In this document: in pieces, positions 1 through 7,646 of the stretch
Layout: the number at the start of each line of letters is the position of its first letter
Position numbering within the stretch: position 1 is the stretch's first letter
NCBI RefSeq assembly: GCF_946222605.1
Contig: NZ_CAMIIE010000052.1
Coordinates: 1-21,298, forward strand
Direction: 5' to 3'
Length of the DNA stretch: 21,298 nucleotides
From: an uncultured Acidocella sp.
GTDB lineage: Bacteria > Pseudomonadota > Alphaproteobacteria > Acetobacterales > Acetobacteraceae
Made by a program: the position numbers and the translations under genes
Notes under the pieces: generated by a model
Told to the model about the DNA's origin: nothing
The model's input: only the letters and a program-made list of their open reading frames with translations
Database searches by the model: none

Positions 1-91
1 TGCCCGGAGCGGCAACCTCTTTCGCCGGCTGGGCGAAGGCAGCGCCCGTGGCGAGCATGGTGGCCGCGGTGGCCAGAAGCAGTTTGCGCAT
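1..91 (-). CDS. Exported protein, N-terminal fragment (runs off the window)
   Basis: Only the first 30 codons lie in the window; the gene continues past base 1. The translation begins MRKLLLATAATM and continues into ATGAAFAQPAKE, a classic Sec signal peptide: a basic Arg-Lys start, an Ala/Leu-rich hydrophobic core and an AFA-Gln cleavage site at about residue 20. The product is therefore expected in the periplasm or cell envelope. The ATG is preceded on the minus strand by GGAG about 8 nt upstream, which supports this start. It lies downstream of the thiE-like gene on the same strand but 361 bp away, so it probably has its own promoter. The mature domain is not visible, so no function can be given. 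Confidence 0.7.
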   Translation of the reverse strand, partial: MRKLLLATAATMLATGAAFAQPAKEVAAPG

Positions 92-452
92 CAAATCATC
101 TCCATCATTCGCCTTGCGGCGGAATTTTTAAGACCGTGAGGCCCCCAGAAGCTTGCACCGACAGCCTGATGACAGCCGATGCGCTCGGCCGCCTATAAAT
201 CGCCATCCGCCAGCACGCGCAATCTCTGACTTTCCGTTCTTGAGCTTATTCGGGAGACTGTGGCACGCACGCCACATGTATATGACGTTAATGTTAAATT
301 CGATCCTGCGCTTTTCCTGTAAAAACCAGCGACTATGCGCATCTTATGCTGCAGCGCCACATTGTAATCCTACTTTTTAAGTATTTTTATAAACAAGCTG
401 ATCCGCGATTCCGGACCAGGCGCAAACCGGGTCAAACTTCAAGCTAATTGCT
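92..452. other. 361-bp intergenic region, AT-rich, no gene seen
   Basis: This stretch is clearly more AT-rich than the flanking genes, especially between about 280 and 450. That fits a promoter region for the leftward gene at 1-91 and a 3' region for the leftward thiE-like gene. Bases 259-276 form a small inverted repeat (TGTGGC, six-base loop, GCCACA). A reading frame at 153-380 could give 75 residues, but it has no ATG start or convincing ribosome-binding site and resembles no family I know, so I do not call it. No U-tract terminator and no clear -35/-10 pair could be fixed. Confidence 0.5.
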
Positions 453-1052
453 TCAAAAAAAGGCGTCGATTGCCCCCACGCCGGCACATGCCGGGCCCAG
501 ATTGAGCGCCTGGCGGCCGCTCATTCCCCCCAAGGCGAAAGGCTTTATCGGCGCCTTGCCGCGGGCCGGATTCAGCCGCGCCGCCAGACGGCGCCAGCCC
601 GCCGCCCCCAGCCCGCGCGCGCCGGGATGGCTGGCGGTGGGATGCACGGGAGAGATGAACACCAGCGCCACATCCGCGCGCCGGGCGTGCCGAATCTGCG
701 CCTCATCATGCGCCGAGGCGCTGCGCAGCCCGGCATGCGGGCGCACCCGCCCCGCCCCGCCCCGCAGATGCAGCCCGGCGCGCAGCGACGCCGCCAGCCG
801 CGCATCCCCGGCGATGATCAACAACAACCGCCGCGCCCGGCACAGCCTGGCCACACGCCGCGCCAGCCGGGCGCGGTCCGGGTGCTGGTCATGGCGCAGC
901 ACCACCCCGCACAGCCCCAAAGGCAGCCGGGCGATCACCGCCAGCGGGTCGGGCGTGCGCTGCGCATCGGTGAAGAACCAGAGCGGCGGGATCTGGGCCC
1001 GCGGGTCGCGCCGCTTTACCGCGCGGCCCCAGGCGATTAACCGTGAATCCAT
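453..1052 (-). CDS. Thiamine-phosphate synthase / TenI-like TIM-barrel protein
   Basis: A 199-residue protein of the TMP-synthase/TenI superfamily. Genuine members either join HMP-PP and thiazole phosphate to make thiamine phosphate (ThiE) or isomerise the thiazole (TenI). Supporting segments are LWFFTDAQR at residues 24-32 (first strand), GVVLRHD (usual position of the QxREK substrate loop), the S-A-H-D-E-A motif, FISPVHPTASHPG (the GPVFPT loop) and PFALGGMSG near the C terminus (phosphate-binding GG). Several ThiE signature residues differ: the QLREK loop reads VVLRHD. It may be TenI-like or diverged rather than a standard ThiE. The start is the ATG at 1052-1050, with AAGG about 6 nt upstream. 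The longer frame through yggS is an antisense artefact. It is divergent from yggS with overlapping start codons. Confidence 0.75.
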   Translation of the reverse strand: MDSRLIAWGRAVKRRDPRAQIPPLWFFTDAQRTPDPLAVIARLPLGLCGVVLRHDQHPDRARLARRVARLCRARRLLLIIAGDARLAASLRAGLHLRGGAGRVRPHAGLRSASAHDEAQIRHARRADVALVFISPVHPTASHPGARGLGAAGWRRLAARLNPARGKAPIKPFALGGMSGRQALNLGPACAGVGAIDAFF

Positions 1053-1725
1053 GGCCGACCTTAGCCCGATTGCCCGCAACCTCGAAATCATCCGCGCCCA
1101 GATCGCGCAGGCCGCCCGCGCCGCCGGACGCAATCCTGAGGAGATCACCCTGATCGCCGTCAGCAAAACCCATCCGCGCACGGCGGTGGAGGCGGCCTTG
1201 GCGGCGGGGCTGCATATATTCGGCGAGAACCGGGTGCAGGAGGCGGCGGAGAAATTCCCGCTCCCCGGGGCGAAACTGCATATCATCGGCGGGCTGCAGA
1301 CCAACAAGGCCGAGCAGGCGGTGCGCCTGGCCGATGCGATCGACAGCCTGGACCGCCCGCGCCTGCTCGATGCCATCGACGCCGCCGCGCAAAAAGCCGG
1401 GCGCCTGCCTGAGCTGCTGGTGCAGGTGAATATCGGCGACGAGGCGCAGAAATCCGGCATCCCCACCGCCGCGGCGGATGGTTTCATCCGCGCCGCGCGC
1501 GCGCGTTTCGGCGACGCGCTGAAAGGGCTGATGTGCATCCCGCCGGCTGAAGGCGACCCCACAGCTTATTTCCAGCGCCTCGCCGCGATGGCCGATGCGC
1601 ATGGGCTGGCGGTGCGCTCGATGGGCATGTCCGGCGATTACGCCGCCGCCATCGCCGCCGGCGCCACCCATATCCGCATCGGCACCGCTTTGTTCGGCCG
1701 GCGCGAGACCCCGCCGGCAAATTAA
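1051..1725 (+). CDS. yggS: YggS-family pyridoxal-phosphate homeostasis protein (PLPBP)
   Basis: A 224-residue cytosolic PLP-binding TIM-barrel protein that buffers free pyridoxal phosphate and affects amino-acid metabolism; no catalytic activity is established for the family. The PLP-binding lysine is K39 in LIAVSKTHP. Other family marks are the FGENRVQEA stretch, IIGGLQTNK (normally IGxLQxNK), LVQVNIGDEAQKSG, the GLMCIPP segment, SMGMSGDY (the phosphate-binding MSxD region) and IRIGTALFG at the end. Length matches the family. The start at 1051 gives the expected MADLSPIARNLE N terminus. Its Shine-Dalgarno is poor (AGGCG about 15 nt upstream), unlike most genes here. A much longer upstream frame in the same phase is only the antisense of the thiE-like gene. 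It is followed by a repeat/terminator element and then mreC. Confidence 0.93.
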   Translation: MADLSPIARNLEIIRAQIAQAARAAGRNPEEITLIAVSKTHPRTAVEAALAAGLHIFGENRVQEAAEKFPLPGAKLHIIGGLQTNKAEQAVRLADAIDSLDRPRLLDAIDAAAQKAGRLPELLVQVNIGDEAQKSGIPTAAADGFIRAARARFGDALKGLMCIPPAEGDPTAYFQRLAAMADAHGLAVRSMGMSGDYAAAIAAGATHIRIGTALFGRRETPPAN

Positions 1726-1732
1726 CGCTAAC

Positions 1733-1783
1733 GAAAGTTTTTGGCGGTATCGGGTGTTTCTTCAACAACCCCTGACCCTTTCC
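1733..1783. repeat. Dispersed terminator-like repeat, copy A
   Basis: The sequence after yggS starts GAAAGTTTTTGGCGGT and continues through a G-rich/C-rich inverted repeat (GGGTGTT, TCTTC loop, AACAACCC with one bulged A) to CCTTTCCC. It aligns over its whole length with the element at 10165-10217, which sits after the bactofilin gene. In this copy the hairpin is imperfect. It probably serves as the yggS 3' end and separates it from the mreC operon. The family assignment rests only on two copies seen here. Confidence 0.6.
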
Positions 1784-1918
1784 CACGCCCGCCAGACACA
1801 ATTTTTAATGTTTTAAACGCGCTGCCCTGGCTGAATCCGCGCATTCCCACTGTGCGTCCCGCGCTTTTACCTGTAAGGGCTAGGCGATCATTGTCCTCTT
1901 TTTGCAGATAGGTTTCCG

Positions 1919-2809
1919 GTGATCAGATTATCGATCCCGCTCCGCCAAGCCCTGTCACGTCTGACCCTGCCGGTGATGCTGATGGTCTCGCTCGGCTGCG
2001 TTCTCATCGGCCGGGCGGATCAGAATTTCTCCGACCGGCTGCGCGCTAGCTTGGATGACATGCTGGCGCCGGCCTATATGCTGGTCTCCGGCCCGATTCA
2101 GGCGGCCGAGCACGGCACCGGCGAAATTGGCCATCTCTTCTCGCTGAGCCAGGAAAACGCGCAGCTGCGCGAACAGAACGCCGAGCTGCTGCAATGGCAG
2201 GAGGTGGCGATGGCGCTGCAGGCGCAGAACGATGCGCTGAAAGCCTCGCTGCATTTCGTCCCCACCCCGACGCCGGAATTCGCCACCGGCGAGGTGGTGG
2301 CGGATCTCGGCGGCGTCTATGCCCGCTCGGTGCTGGTGCTGGTGCCGCCGGCCAATGGCAATCCGCAAAGCCTCATCGGCGCGGTGGCGATGGATGGGCG
2401 CGGCCTCGCCGGCCGGGTGGTGGATGCCGGAGACCGCTCCGCCCGCGTGCTGCTGATCAACGACATCAATAGCCGCATCCCGGTGGCGATCGGCGCCAAT
2501 GGCGCCCCCGCCCTTATGGCCGGCAGCAACGGGCCGGACCCGTCTCTGCTGTACTGGTCGCCGAACCAGCCGCCGCCGGAAGGGGCGATGGTGCTCACCA
2601 GCGCCGAGGGCGGCGCCTTCCCGCCCGGCCTGCCGGTGGGGGTGGTGCATTACAATGCGCAGAACCAGCCGGTGGTGCTGCCGCTGGCGCATCTGGACGC
2701 GCTGCGGGTGCTGCGCCTGTTCAGCTACCCGGATAATCTGCCGGCTCTCACCCCCATCCCGCATCTCAAACCCGCCGCCAGCGCCGCCAAGCATCACCGG
2801 AAACGCTGA
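1919..2809 (+). CDS. mreC: Rod shape-determining protein MreC
   Basis: A 296-residue bitopic inner-membrane protein whose periplasmic part scaffolds the elongasome (MreB-MreCD-PBP2-RodA). A short basic N terminus precedes a transmembrane helix at about residues 13-33. A coiled coil follows at about 75-110, rich in Glu/Gln/Leu heptads (SQENAQLREQNAELL), then the beta-rich MreC domain with the GEVVADLGGVYARSVLVL and GAVAMDGRGLAGRVVDAG segments. The C-terminal tail is Pro- and basic-rich. The start is GTG with AGG upstream. It is the first gene of a plus-strand operon with mreD 3 bp downstream. mreB, usually just upstream, is absent: the preceding gene is yggS. Confidence 0.95.
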   Translation: MIRLSIPLRQALSRLTLPVMLMVSLGCVLIGRADQNFSDRLRASLDDMLAPAYMLVSGPIQAAEHGTGEIGHLFSLSQENAQLREQNAELLQWQEVAMALQAQNDALKASLHFVPTPTPEFATGEVVADLGGVYARSVLVLVPPANGNPQSLIGAVAMDGRGLAGRVVDAGDRSARVLLINDINSRIPVAIGANGAPALMAGSNGPDPSLLYWSPNQPPPEGAMVLTSAEGGAFPPGLPVGVVHYNAQNQPVVLPLAHLDALRVLRLFSYPDNLPALTPIPHLKPAASAAKHHRKR

Positions 2810-2812
2810 GCC

Positions 2813-3358
2813 ATGGCCCGCGGCTCCGCCCTGCGCCGGCCCACGAAATTGTGGCGCCAGATCGACGCGATTTCGCGCTGGATATTCCCCGTGGTCACGC
2901 TGCTGTTCGGGCTGTTCGTCATCGGCATGCCCTTCGGCATTCCCGGCCAGGCGGCGCTGCGCCCGGTCTATGCGATGGGCTGCGTGTATTTCTGGTCGCT
3001 CTACCGCCCGGGCTCGCTGCCCGCGCCGCTGGTGGCCTTGTGCGGGCTGCTGCTGGACCTGCTCGGCCTCTCCTCTTTCGGGGTCTGGGCGGTACTGTTG
3101 CTGCTGCTGCAATGGGGCACGCTGCTCGCCCGCCGCAAGCTGGTGCCGGCGCGGTTTCTCATCGTCTGGGCCAGCTTCACGCTGGCGGCCGGAATCTGCG
3201 CCGGGCTGGCCTGGGCGATTGAATCCGCCCTCGCCCTGCGGCTGCTGCCGCCCGGGCCGCTGCTGCTGGAGGCGCTGCTGGCCGCCGGGCTCTACCCGTT
3301 GCTGGCCGCCTTCCTGATCCGCGCCCATCGCGGTCCGGCGGCGGTGGAACAGGCGTAA
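2813..3358 (+). CDS. mreD: Rod shape-determining protein MreD
   Basis: A 181-residue polytopic inner-membrane protein. About five hydrophobic helices can be traced (roughly residues 23-43, 50-65, 70-92, 108-135 and 145-170), separated by short basic loops. Primary sequence is poorly conserved in this family, so the call rests on size, topology and position between mreC and mrdA. The protein partners MreC in linking the cytoplasmic MreB filament to the periplasmic synthases. The ATG lies 3 bp after the mreC stop, indicating translational coupling. The mrdA ribosome-binding site begins immediately after its own stop. Confidence 0.9.
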   Translation: MARGSALRRPTKLWRQIDAISRWIFPVVTLLFGLFVIGMPFGIPGQAALRPVYAMGCVYFWSLYRPGSLPAPLVALCGLLLDLLGLSSFGVWAVLLLLLQWGTLLARRKLVPARFLIVWASFTLAAGICAGLAWAIESALALRLLPPGPLLLEALLAAGLYPLLAAFLIRAHRGPAAVEQA

Positions 3359-3367
3359 GGAGCGAAG

Positions 3368-5254
3368 ATGCGTCGCCAGGCCAAGAACCGCACCGGCTTC
3401 TCCCGCCGCGCTCTGCTGATCGGCGCCGGGCAGGCGGCGATCTTCGCCGCCATCACCACCCGGCTCTATCATCTGCAGGTCTCCGAGCACGGCAAATACG
3501 CGCTGATGGCCAAGCAGAACTCCATCTCCGAACGGCTGGTGGCGCCCGAGCGCGGCGTCATCACCGACCGCTTCGGCGCCATCCTCGCCGGCAACCAGCA
3601 GCATTGGCGCGCCTTGTTCATGAAGGCGATGGCGCCGGAGCCGGACGTGGTGCTGGAGAATTTCTTCCGGCTGGTGCCGCTCTCCGATGAGGAAAAGGCC
3701 CGCATCACCCAGGATCTCGCCGACCATCCCGGCTATATTCCGGTGCTGCTGAAGGACTGGCTGGACTGGCCGGACATGGCCGCGATCGAGGTCAACACCC
3801 CGAACCTGCCCGGCGTCATCGTCGAGGAAGGGGCCAGCCGCACTTACCCGCTGGGGCCGGTGGCGGCGCATGCGGTGGGCTATGTCGGCCGGCCGAACCA
3901 GCAGGAGGCGAAGCAGGATGCGGTGCTGGCGCTGCCGGGCATGCGGGTGGGCCGCACCGGCGCGGAAGATGCCGACGACCTCTCTCTGCGCGGCGATCCC
4001 GGCTTCGTGCAGACCGAAACCAATGTGCATGGCGAGGTGATGCGCGTGGTGGCGCAGGATGCCGGCACCCCGGGCCAGACCGTGGCGCTGGGCATGGATG
4101 CCGGGCTGCAGCAGCTGGCGGTGCAGAGCCTGGGGGCGCAGACCGGCGCGGTGGTGATGATGGATGCGACCAATGGCGAGATCCTGGCCATGGCCAGCAC
4201 GCCCTCCTTCGACCCCTCCCTGTTCGACAAAGGCGTGCCCAGCGATATCTGGAAAGGCTGGATGGAGGACCCGAAACACCCGCTGCTCAACAAGGCGACG
4301 GCGGGGCTGTTCGCGCCCGGCTCCACCTTCAAGCCCACCGTGGCGCTGGCGGCGCTGAAATGCGGCGCCCTCACCCCGACCACCATCCATAACTGCCCGG
4401 GCTTCCTCAAGCTCGGCGACCATATCTTCTGGTGCGACAATCACGACGCCCATGGCAACGTCAATGTCGTCTCCGCGCTGAAGGTCAGCTGCGACGTGTT
4501 CTTCTATAAAACCGCGCTGGATACCGGCATCGACAGGATCGCCGCGATGGCGACGATCATGGGCCAGGGCGTGGATCTCAATTCCGACATCCCCCACACC
4601 CAGGCCGGGCTGGTGCCGACTTTGGAATGGGCGCGCCGGCACGGCATCCATTGGGCCCAGGGCAATACCGTCGTGCAGGGCATCGGCCAGGGCTATACCC
4701 AGCTCACCCCGATGGCGCAGGCGACGATGATCGCCCGCCTCGCCTCTGGCCTCGCCGTCACCCCGCATCTGACCCGGCGGATCGGCGGCACGCTGCAACC
4801 GGACTCACTGCCCGGCGGCGCGGCGACGCTGGATGTCGACCCCGCGCATCTGGCGGTGGTCCGCCAGGGGCTGTTCGAGGTGGTGAACGACCCCGCCGGC
4901 ACCGGCTATGGCGCGCGCCTGACCATCCCCAATGTGCAGATGGCCGGCAAAACCGGAACGGCCCAGGTGCACAACAACACCGCCGCGGAAAAAGCCAAAA
5001 ACTTCAATGATATGACCATGGCGTGGGAGCAGCGCCCGAATGCCTGGTTTGTCGCCTACGCGCCCGCCGACGCGCCGCGCTACGCCATCGCGGTGCTGAT
5101 CGAGCACGGCAATTACGGCGCCCAGACCGCCGCCCCGATCGCCCATGACCTGATGACCTACGCCCTCCTGCACGACCCGGCCGGGCGCGACACCCCGCTC
5201 GCCAACCCGCCGCCGGAACCCCCGCCGACCGTACCGACCGGACTTAAAGCGTGA
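3368..5254 (+). CDS. mrdA: Penicillin-binding protein 2 (elongasome DD-transpeptidase)
   Basis: A 628-residue class B PBP that cross-links peptidoglycan during lateral growth. A signal anchor occupies about residues 14-34, the dimerisation/non-catalytic domain follows (PERGVITDRFG at about 58-68), and the transpeptidase domain is in the C-terminal half. Catalytic motifs are S319-T-F-K322 (in APGSTFK), S374-C-D376 and K528-T-G530 (in AGKTGTAQV). Asp at the third position of the second motif is normal for PBP2. The C terminus is Pro-rich. The start ATG has a good AGGAG about 6 nt upstream. The stop overlaps the mrdB GTG start in a GTGA, so synthesis of transpeptidase and partner glycosyltransferase is coupled. 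A 947-residue antisense frame here is a composition artefact. Confidence 0.97.
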   Translation: MRRQAKNRTGFSRRALLIGAGQAAIFAAITTRLYHLQVSEHGKYALMAKQNSISERLVAPERGVITDRFGAILAGNQQHWRALFMKAMAPEPDVVLENFFRLVPLSDEEKARITQDLADHPGYIPVLLKDWLDWPDMAAIEVNTPNLPGVIVEEGASRTYPLGPVAAHAVGYVGRPNQQEAKQDAVLALPGMRVGRTGAEDADDLSLRGDPGFVQTETNVHGEVMRVVAQDAGTPGQTVALGMDAGLQQLAVQSLGAQTGAVVMMDATNGEILAMASTPSFDPSLFDKGVPSDIWKGWMEDPKHPLLNKATAGLFAPGSTFKPTVALAALKCGALTPTTIHNCPGFLKLGDHIFWCDNHDAHGNVNVVSALKVSCDVFFYKTALDTGIDRIAAMATIMGQGVDLNSDIPHTQAGLVPTLEWARRHGIHWAQGNTVVQGIGQGYTQLTPMAQATMIARLASGLAVTPHLTRRIGGTLQPDSLPGGAATLDVDPAHLAVVRQGLFEVVNDPAGTGYGARLTIPNVQMAGKTGTAQVHNNTAAEKAKNFNDMTMAWEQRPNAWFVAYAPADAPRYAIAVLIEHGNYGAQTAAPIAHDLMTYALLHDPAGRDTPLANPPPEPPPTVPTGLKA

Positions 5255-6411
5255 TCGAACATGCCAGCCTGAGCTATCGCCGCCCCTTCCGGGAGCGCTC
5301 CTTCGGCCTTGCCCGCAAGCTGATGCGGGTGAACTGGCTGTTCGTGCTGTGCGTCTGCGCGCTGGCGGGGGTGGGGTATGCGGCGCTCTATTCCGCCGCC
5401 GGCGGCTCGCCGCAGCCTTACGCGCAAAGCCAGCTGATCCGCTTCTGCGGGGCGCTGGTGCTGATGATCTGCATCGCCATGGTGGATATACGCTTCATCG
5501 CCAAACTCTCCTGGCCGGCCTGGATTTTCGGCATCCTGCTGCTGATCGCGGTGATGAAATTCGGCCATGTCGGCTTGGGCGCGAAACGCTGGATGACCGT
5601 GGGTGGCGTCGAAATCCAGCCCTCTGAGCTGATGAAGCTGTTTCTGGCGATGGCGCTCGGGCATTATTTCAAGCGCGCAACACCCGAGCAGACTGGCAAT
5701 CTGCTTTTCGTGCTGCCAGCCATCCTGGCGATTCTGGTGCCGATGGGGCTGATCCTGAAAGAGCCCAATCTCGGCACCGCCATCATCACCGGCACCATCG
5801 GCGCCACGGTGATGCTGGGGGCGGGGGTGCGCTGGTGGTGGTTCGCGCTGGTGGTGGTGGTCATCGCCGTATCCGCGCCGGTGATCTATCACCATCTGCA
5901 CGCCTATCAGAAAGCCCGGATCGACATCTTCCTCAATCCCGGCTCAGACCCGCTGGGGGCGGGCTATAACATCATCCAGAGCAAGATCGCCTTGGGCTCC
6001 GGCGGGTTTTTCGGCCAGGGCTATCTGCACGGCACCCAGAACCAGCTCAACTTCCTGCCGGAGAAACAGACGGATTTCGTCTTCACCATCATCGCCGAGG
6101 AATTCGGCTTCTTCGGCTCCGTCGCGGTGCTGGGGCTGCTGATGATGATCGTGGCGCTGGGCTATTACACCGCCCTCTCCTGCTCCCATGTCTATGGCCG
6201 GCTGGTGGCTTTGGGCATCGCCACCAATTTCTTCCTCTATTGCTTCGTCAATCTCTCGATGGTGATGGGGCTGATCCCGGTGGGCGGGGTGCCGCTGCCG
6301 CTGATCTCTTATGGCGGCTCGGCGCTGACCGCGGTGATGCTGGGCTTTGGCGTGCTGATGTCGATCCATGTGCATCGCGACGTGGAATTTTCCGAGCCGG
6401 GGGATTTCTGA
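5251..6411 (+). CDS. mrdB: Rod shape-determining protein RodA (SEDS glycosyltransferase)
   Basis: A 386-residue SEDS-family inner-membrane enzyme that polymerises lipid II into glycan strands in complex with PBP2. It shows about ten hydrophobic segments. SEDS marks include WMTVGGVEIQPSELMKL (about residues 113-129), KEPNLGTA, NPGSDPLGAGYNIIQSKIALGSGG, EKQTDFVFTIIAEEFGF and the C-terminal GVPLPLISYGGSAL. The large periplasmic loop with the catalytic Asp lies in the TDF region. The start is GTG overlapping the mrdA stop by 4 bp; murI begins 1 bp after its stop. Length matches RodA rather than FtsW, and the mre context agrees. Confidence 0.96.
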   Translation: MIEHASLSYRRPFRERSFGLARKLMRVNWLFVLCVCALAGVGYAALYSAAGGSPQPYAQSQLIRFCGALVLMICIAMVDIRFIAKLSWPAWIFGILLLIAVMKFGHVGLGAKRWMTVGGVEIQPSELMKLFLAMALGHYFKRATPEQTGNLLFVLPAILAILVPMGLILKEPNLGTAIITGTIGATVMLGAGVRWWWFALVVVVIAVSAPVIYHHLHAYQKARIDIFLNPGSDPLGAGYNIIQSKIALGSGGFFGQGYLHGTQNQLNFLPEKQTDFVFTIIAEEFGFFGSVAVLGLLMMIVALGYYTALSCSHVYGRLVALGIATNFFLYCFVNLSMVMGLIPVGGVPLPLISYGGSALTAVMLGFGVLMSIHVHRDVEFSEPGDF

Positions 6412-6412
6412 G

Positions 6413-7171
6413 ATGGCGCTTTTGGTGTTCGATTCCGGCATTGGCGGGCTGGGCGTGGTGGCGGCGCTGAATGCGCTCGCCCCCGACCTGCCGCTCACCT
6501 ACCTGGCCGATAACGGCTTCTTCCCTTACGGCGAAAAGCCGGACGAGATCCTGCTGCCGCATCTGGTGCGCCTGCTGGGCGAGGCGATCGCCCGGCAGCG
6601 CCCGGAAGCGGTGGTGATCGCCTGCAACACCGCCTCCACCATCGCGCTGACCGCCTTGCGCGAGGCCTATCCGCTCCCCTTCATCGGCTGCGTGCCGCCG
6701 ATCAAACCCGCCGCCAGCGCCTCCACCAGCCGCACCATCGGCGTGCTGGCGACCAAGGCGACGGTGCGCCGGCCTTATCTGAACGGGCTGATCGAGAAAT
6801 TCGCCCCGGATTGCCGGGTGCTCTCGCTGGGCGCGCCGGACCTGGCCGAGCTGGCGGAGGAAAAATTCCGCGGCGCGACGGTGGATGTGGCCGCCGCAGT
6901 GGCACCGCTTTTCGCGCAACCCGGCGGCGATCAGATCGACGCGGTGGCGCTGGGCTGCACCCATTACAGTTTTCTGTTGCCGGAATTCCTGGCGCTGCGC
7001 CCGGACATTTCCTGGCACGACCCGGCAATGCCGGTGGCCAAGCAGACTTTGCGCATCGCGGAGACGCTGGCGATCGGCGCGGCACCGCGCAGCATACGCT
7101 TTACCGGCGCCCCGGTTGCGACGCCTCTGCTGGCGCCGTTTGGGCTGGCGCCGGCGTTCAGCCCAGCGTGA
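6413..7171 (+). CDS. murI: Glutamate racemase MurI
   Basis: A 252-residue cytosolic enzyme converting L- to D-glutamate for the peptidoglycan stem peptide. Family residues are D7-S8 in FDSGIGGLG, DNGFFPYG at about 33-40, the first catalytic cysteine C71 in IACNTAS, and the second catalytic cysteine in ALGCTHYSFLLPE at about 183. I place the start at the ATG one base after the mrdB stop, giving the expected MALLVFDSG start; GGGGGA lies about 9 nt upstream. An in-frame ATG 45 bp earlier would add 15 residues read from inside mrdB and is unlikely. The 3' end overlaps the convergent GNAT gene by 14 bp. Placement after rodA couples precursor supply to the elongation machinery. Confidence 0.95.
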   Translation: MALLVFDSGIGGLGVVAALNALAPDLPLTYLADNGFFPYGEKPDEILLPHLVRLLGEAIARQRPEAVVIACNTASTIALTALREAYPLPFIGCVPPIKPAASASTSRTIGVLATKATVRRPYLNGLIEKFAPDCRVLSLGAPDLAELAEEKFRGATVDVAAAVAPLFAQPGGDQIDAVALGCTHYSFLLPEFLALRPDISWHDPAMPVAKQTLRIAETLAIGAAPRSIRFTGAPVATPLLAPFGLAPAFSPA

Positions 7172-7643
7172 GCTTGTAGAACAAACTATCCACCGCCATG
7201 CGCGGATAGGCGCCGGGCAGATCCTCCTTCGCCACCGCCACAAACCCGTTCTTTTCATAAAACCGGCAGGCGGCGCGCAGAATTTCCACGGTGCCGAGGA
7301 AGATCTCACCGATCCCCTCGGCCTGGGCCTGCGCCAGCAGCGTCTCCAGCAGCGCCTGCCCCACCCCATGGGCGCGCCCGCGCCAGGGGGCGGCGACGAA
7401 CATTTTGCGCAGCGCCCCCTGGTTGGCGCCAAAGCGGATCAGCGCGATGCTGCCGATAATCCGCCCTTCCGCCTCCGCCACCCAGAACCCGCCATTGCGC
7501 TGGTAGAAACTCTCGATATCCAGCAGATCCGGCTGGTCCTGCAGCGTCACCGGCACCCCGAATTCGCCTTGCTGAATGGGGATGATGAGATCGACCACGC
7601 CTTGCGTATCGGCAGGCCGGAAGGGACGAATCTGATAGGTCAT
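7158..7643 (-). CDS. GNAT-family N-acetyltransferase
   Basis: A 161-residue single-domain acetyltransferase using acetyl-CoA; the substrate cannot be inferred. The N terminus MTYQIRPFRPAD is typical of beta-1. GGFWVAEAEGRIIGSIALIR covers beta-2 to beta-4. The acetyl-CoA pyrophosphate loop is in PWRGRAHGVGQALLETLL (about residues 86-103), and FYEKNGF is the usual alpha-4/beta-6 segment. It is the last gene of a minus-strand group: its ATG is 3 bp after the stop of the TauE/SafE gene. It has no strong Shine-Dalgarno of its own, so coupling is likely. Its 3' end runs 14 bp into the end of murI on the other strand. Confidence 0.88.
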   Translation of the reverse strand: MTYQIRPFRPADTQGVVDLIIPIQQGEFGVPVTLQDQPDLLDIESFYQRNGGFWVAEAEGRIIGSIALIRFGANQGALRKMFVAAPWRGRAHGVGQALLETLLAQAQAEGIGEIFLGTVEILRAACRFYEKNGFVAVAKEDLPGAYPRMAVDSLFYKLTLG

Positions 7644-7646
7644 GTC

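Noticed and set aside
448..1050. N-terminal extension of the yggS frame (about 200 residues)
   Set aside because: The extension is antisense to the thiE-like gene, low-complexity, and the YggS domain begins at 1051 with the family's normal N terminus.
1955..4798. 947-residue open frame on the minus strand across mreC-mrdA
   Set aside because: It is antisense to three well-supported genes and has low-complexity Arg/Gln/His/Gly composition, a usual artefact of GC-rich codon bias.
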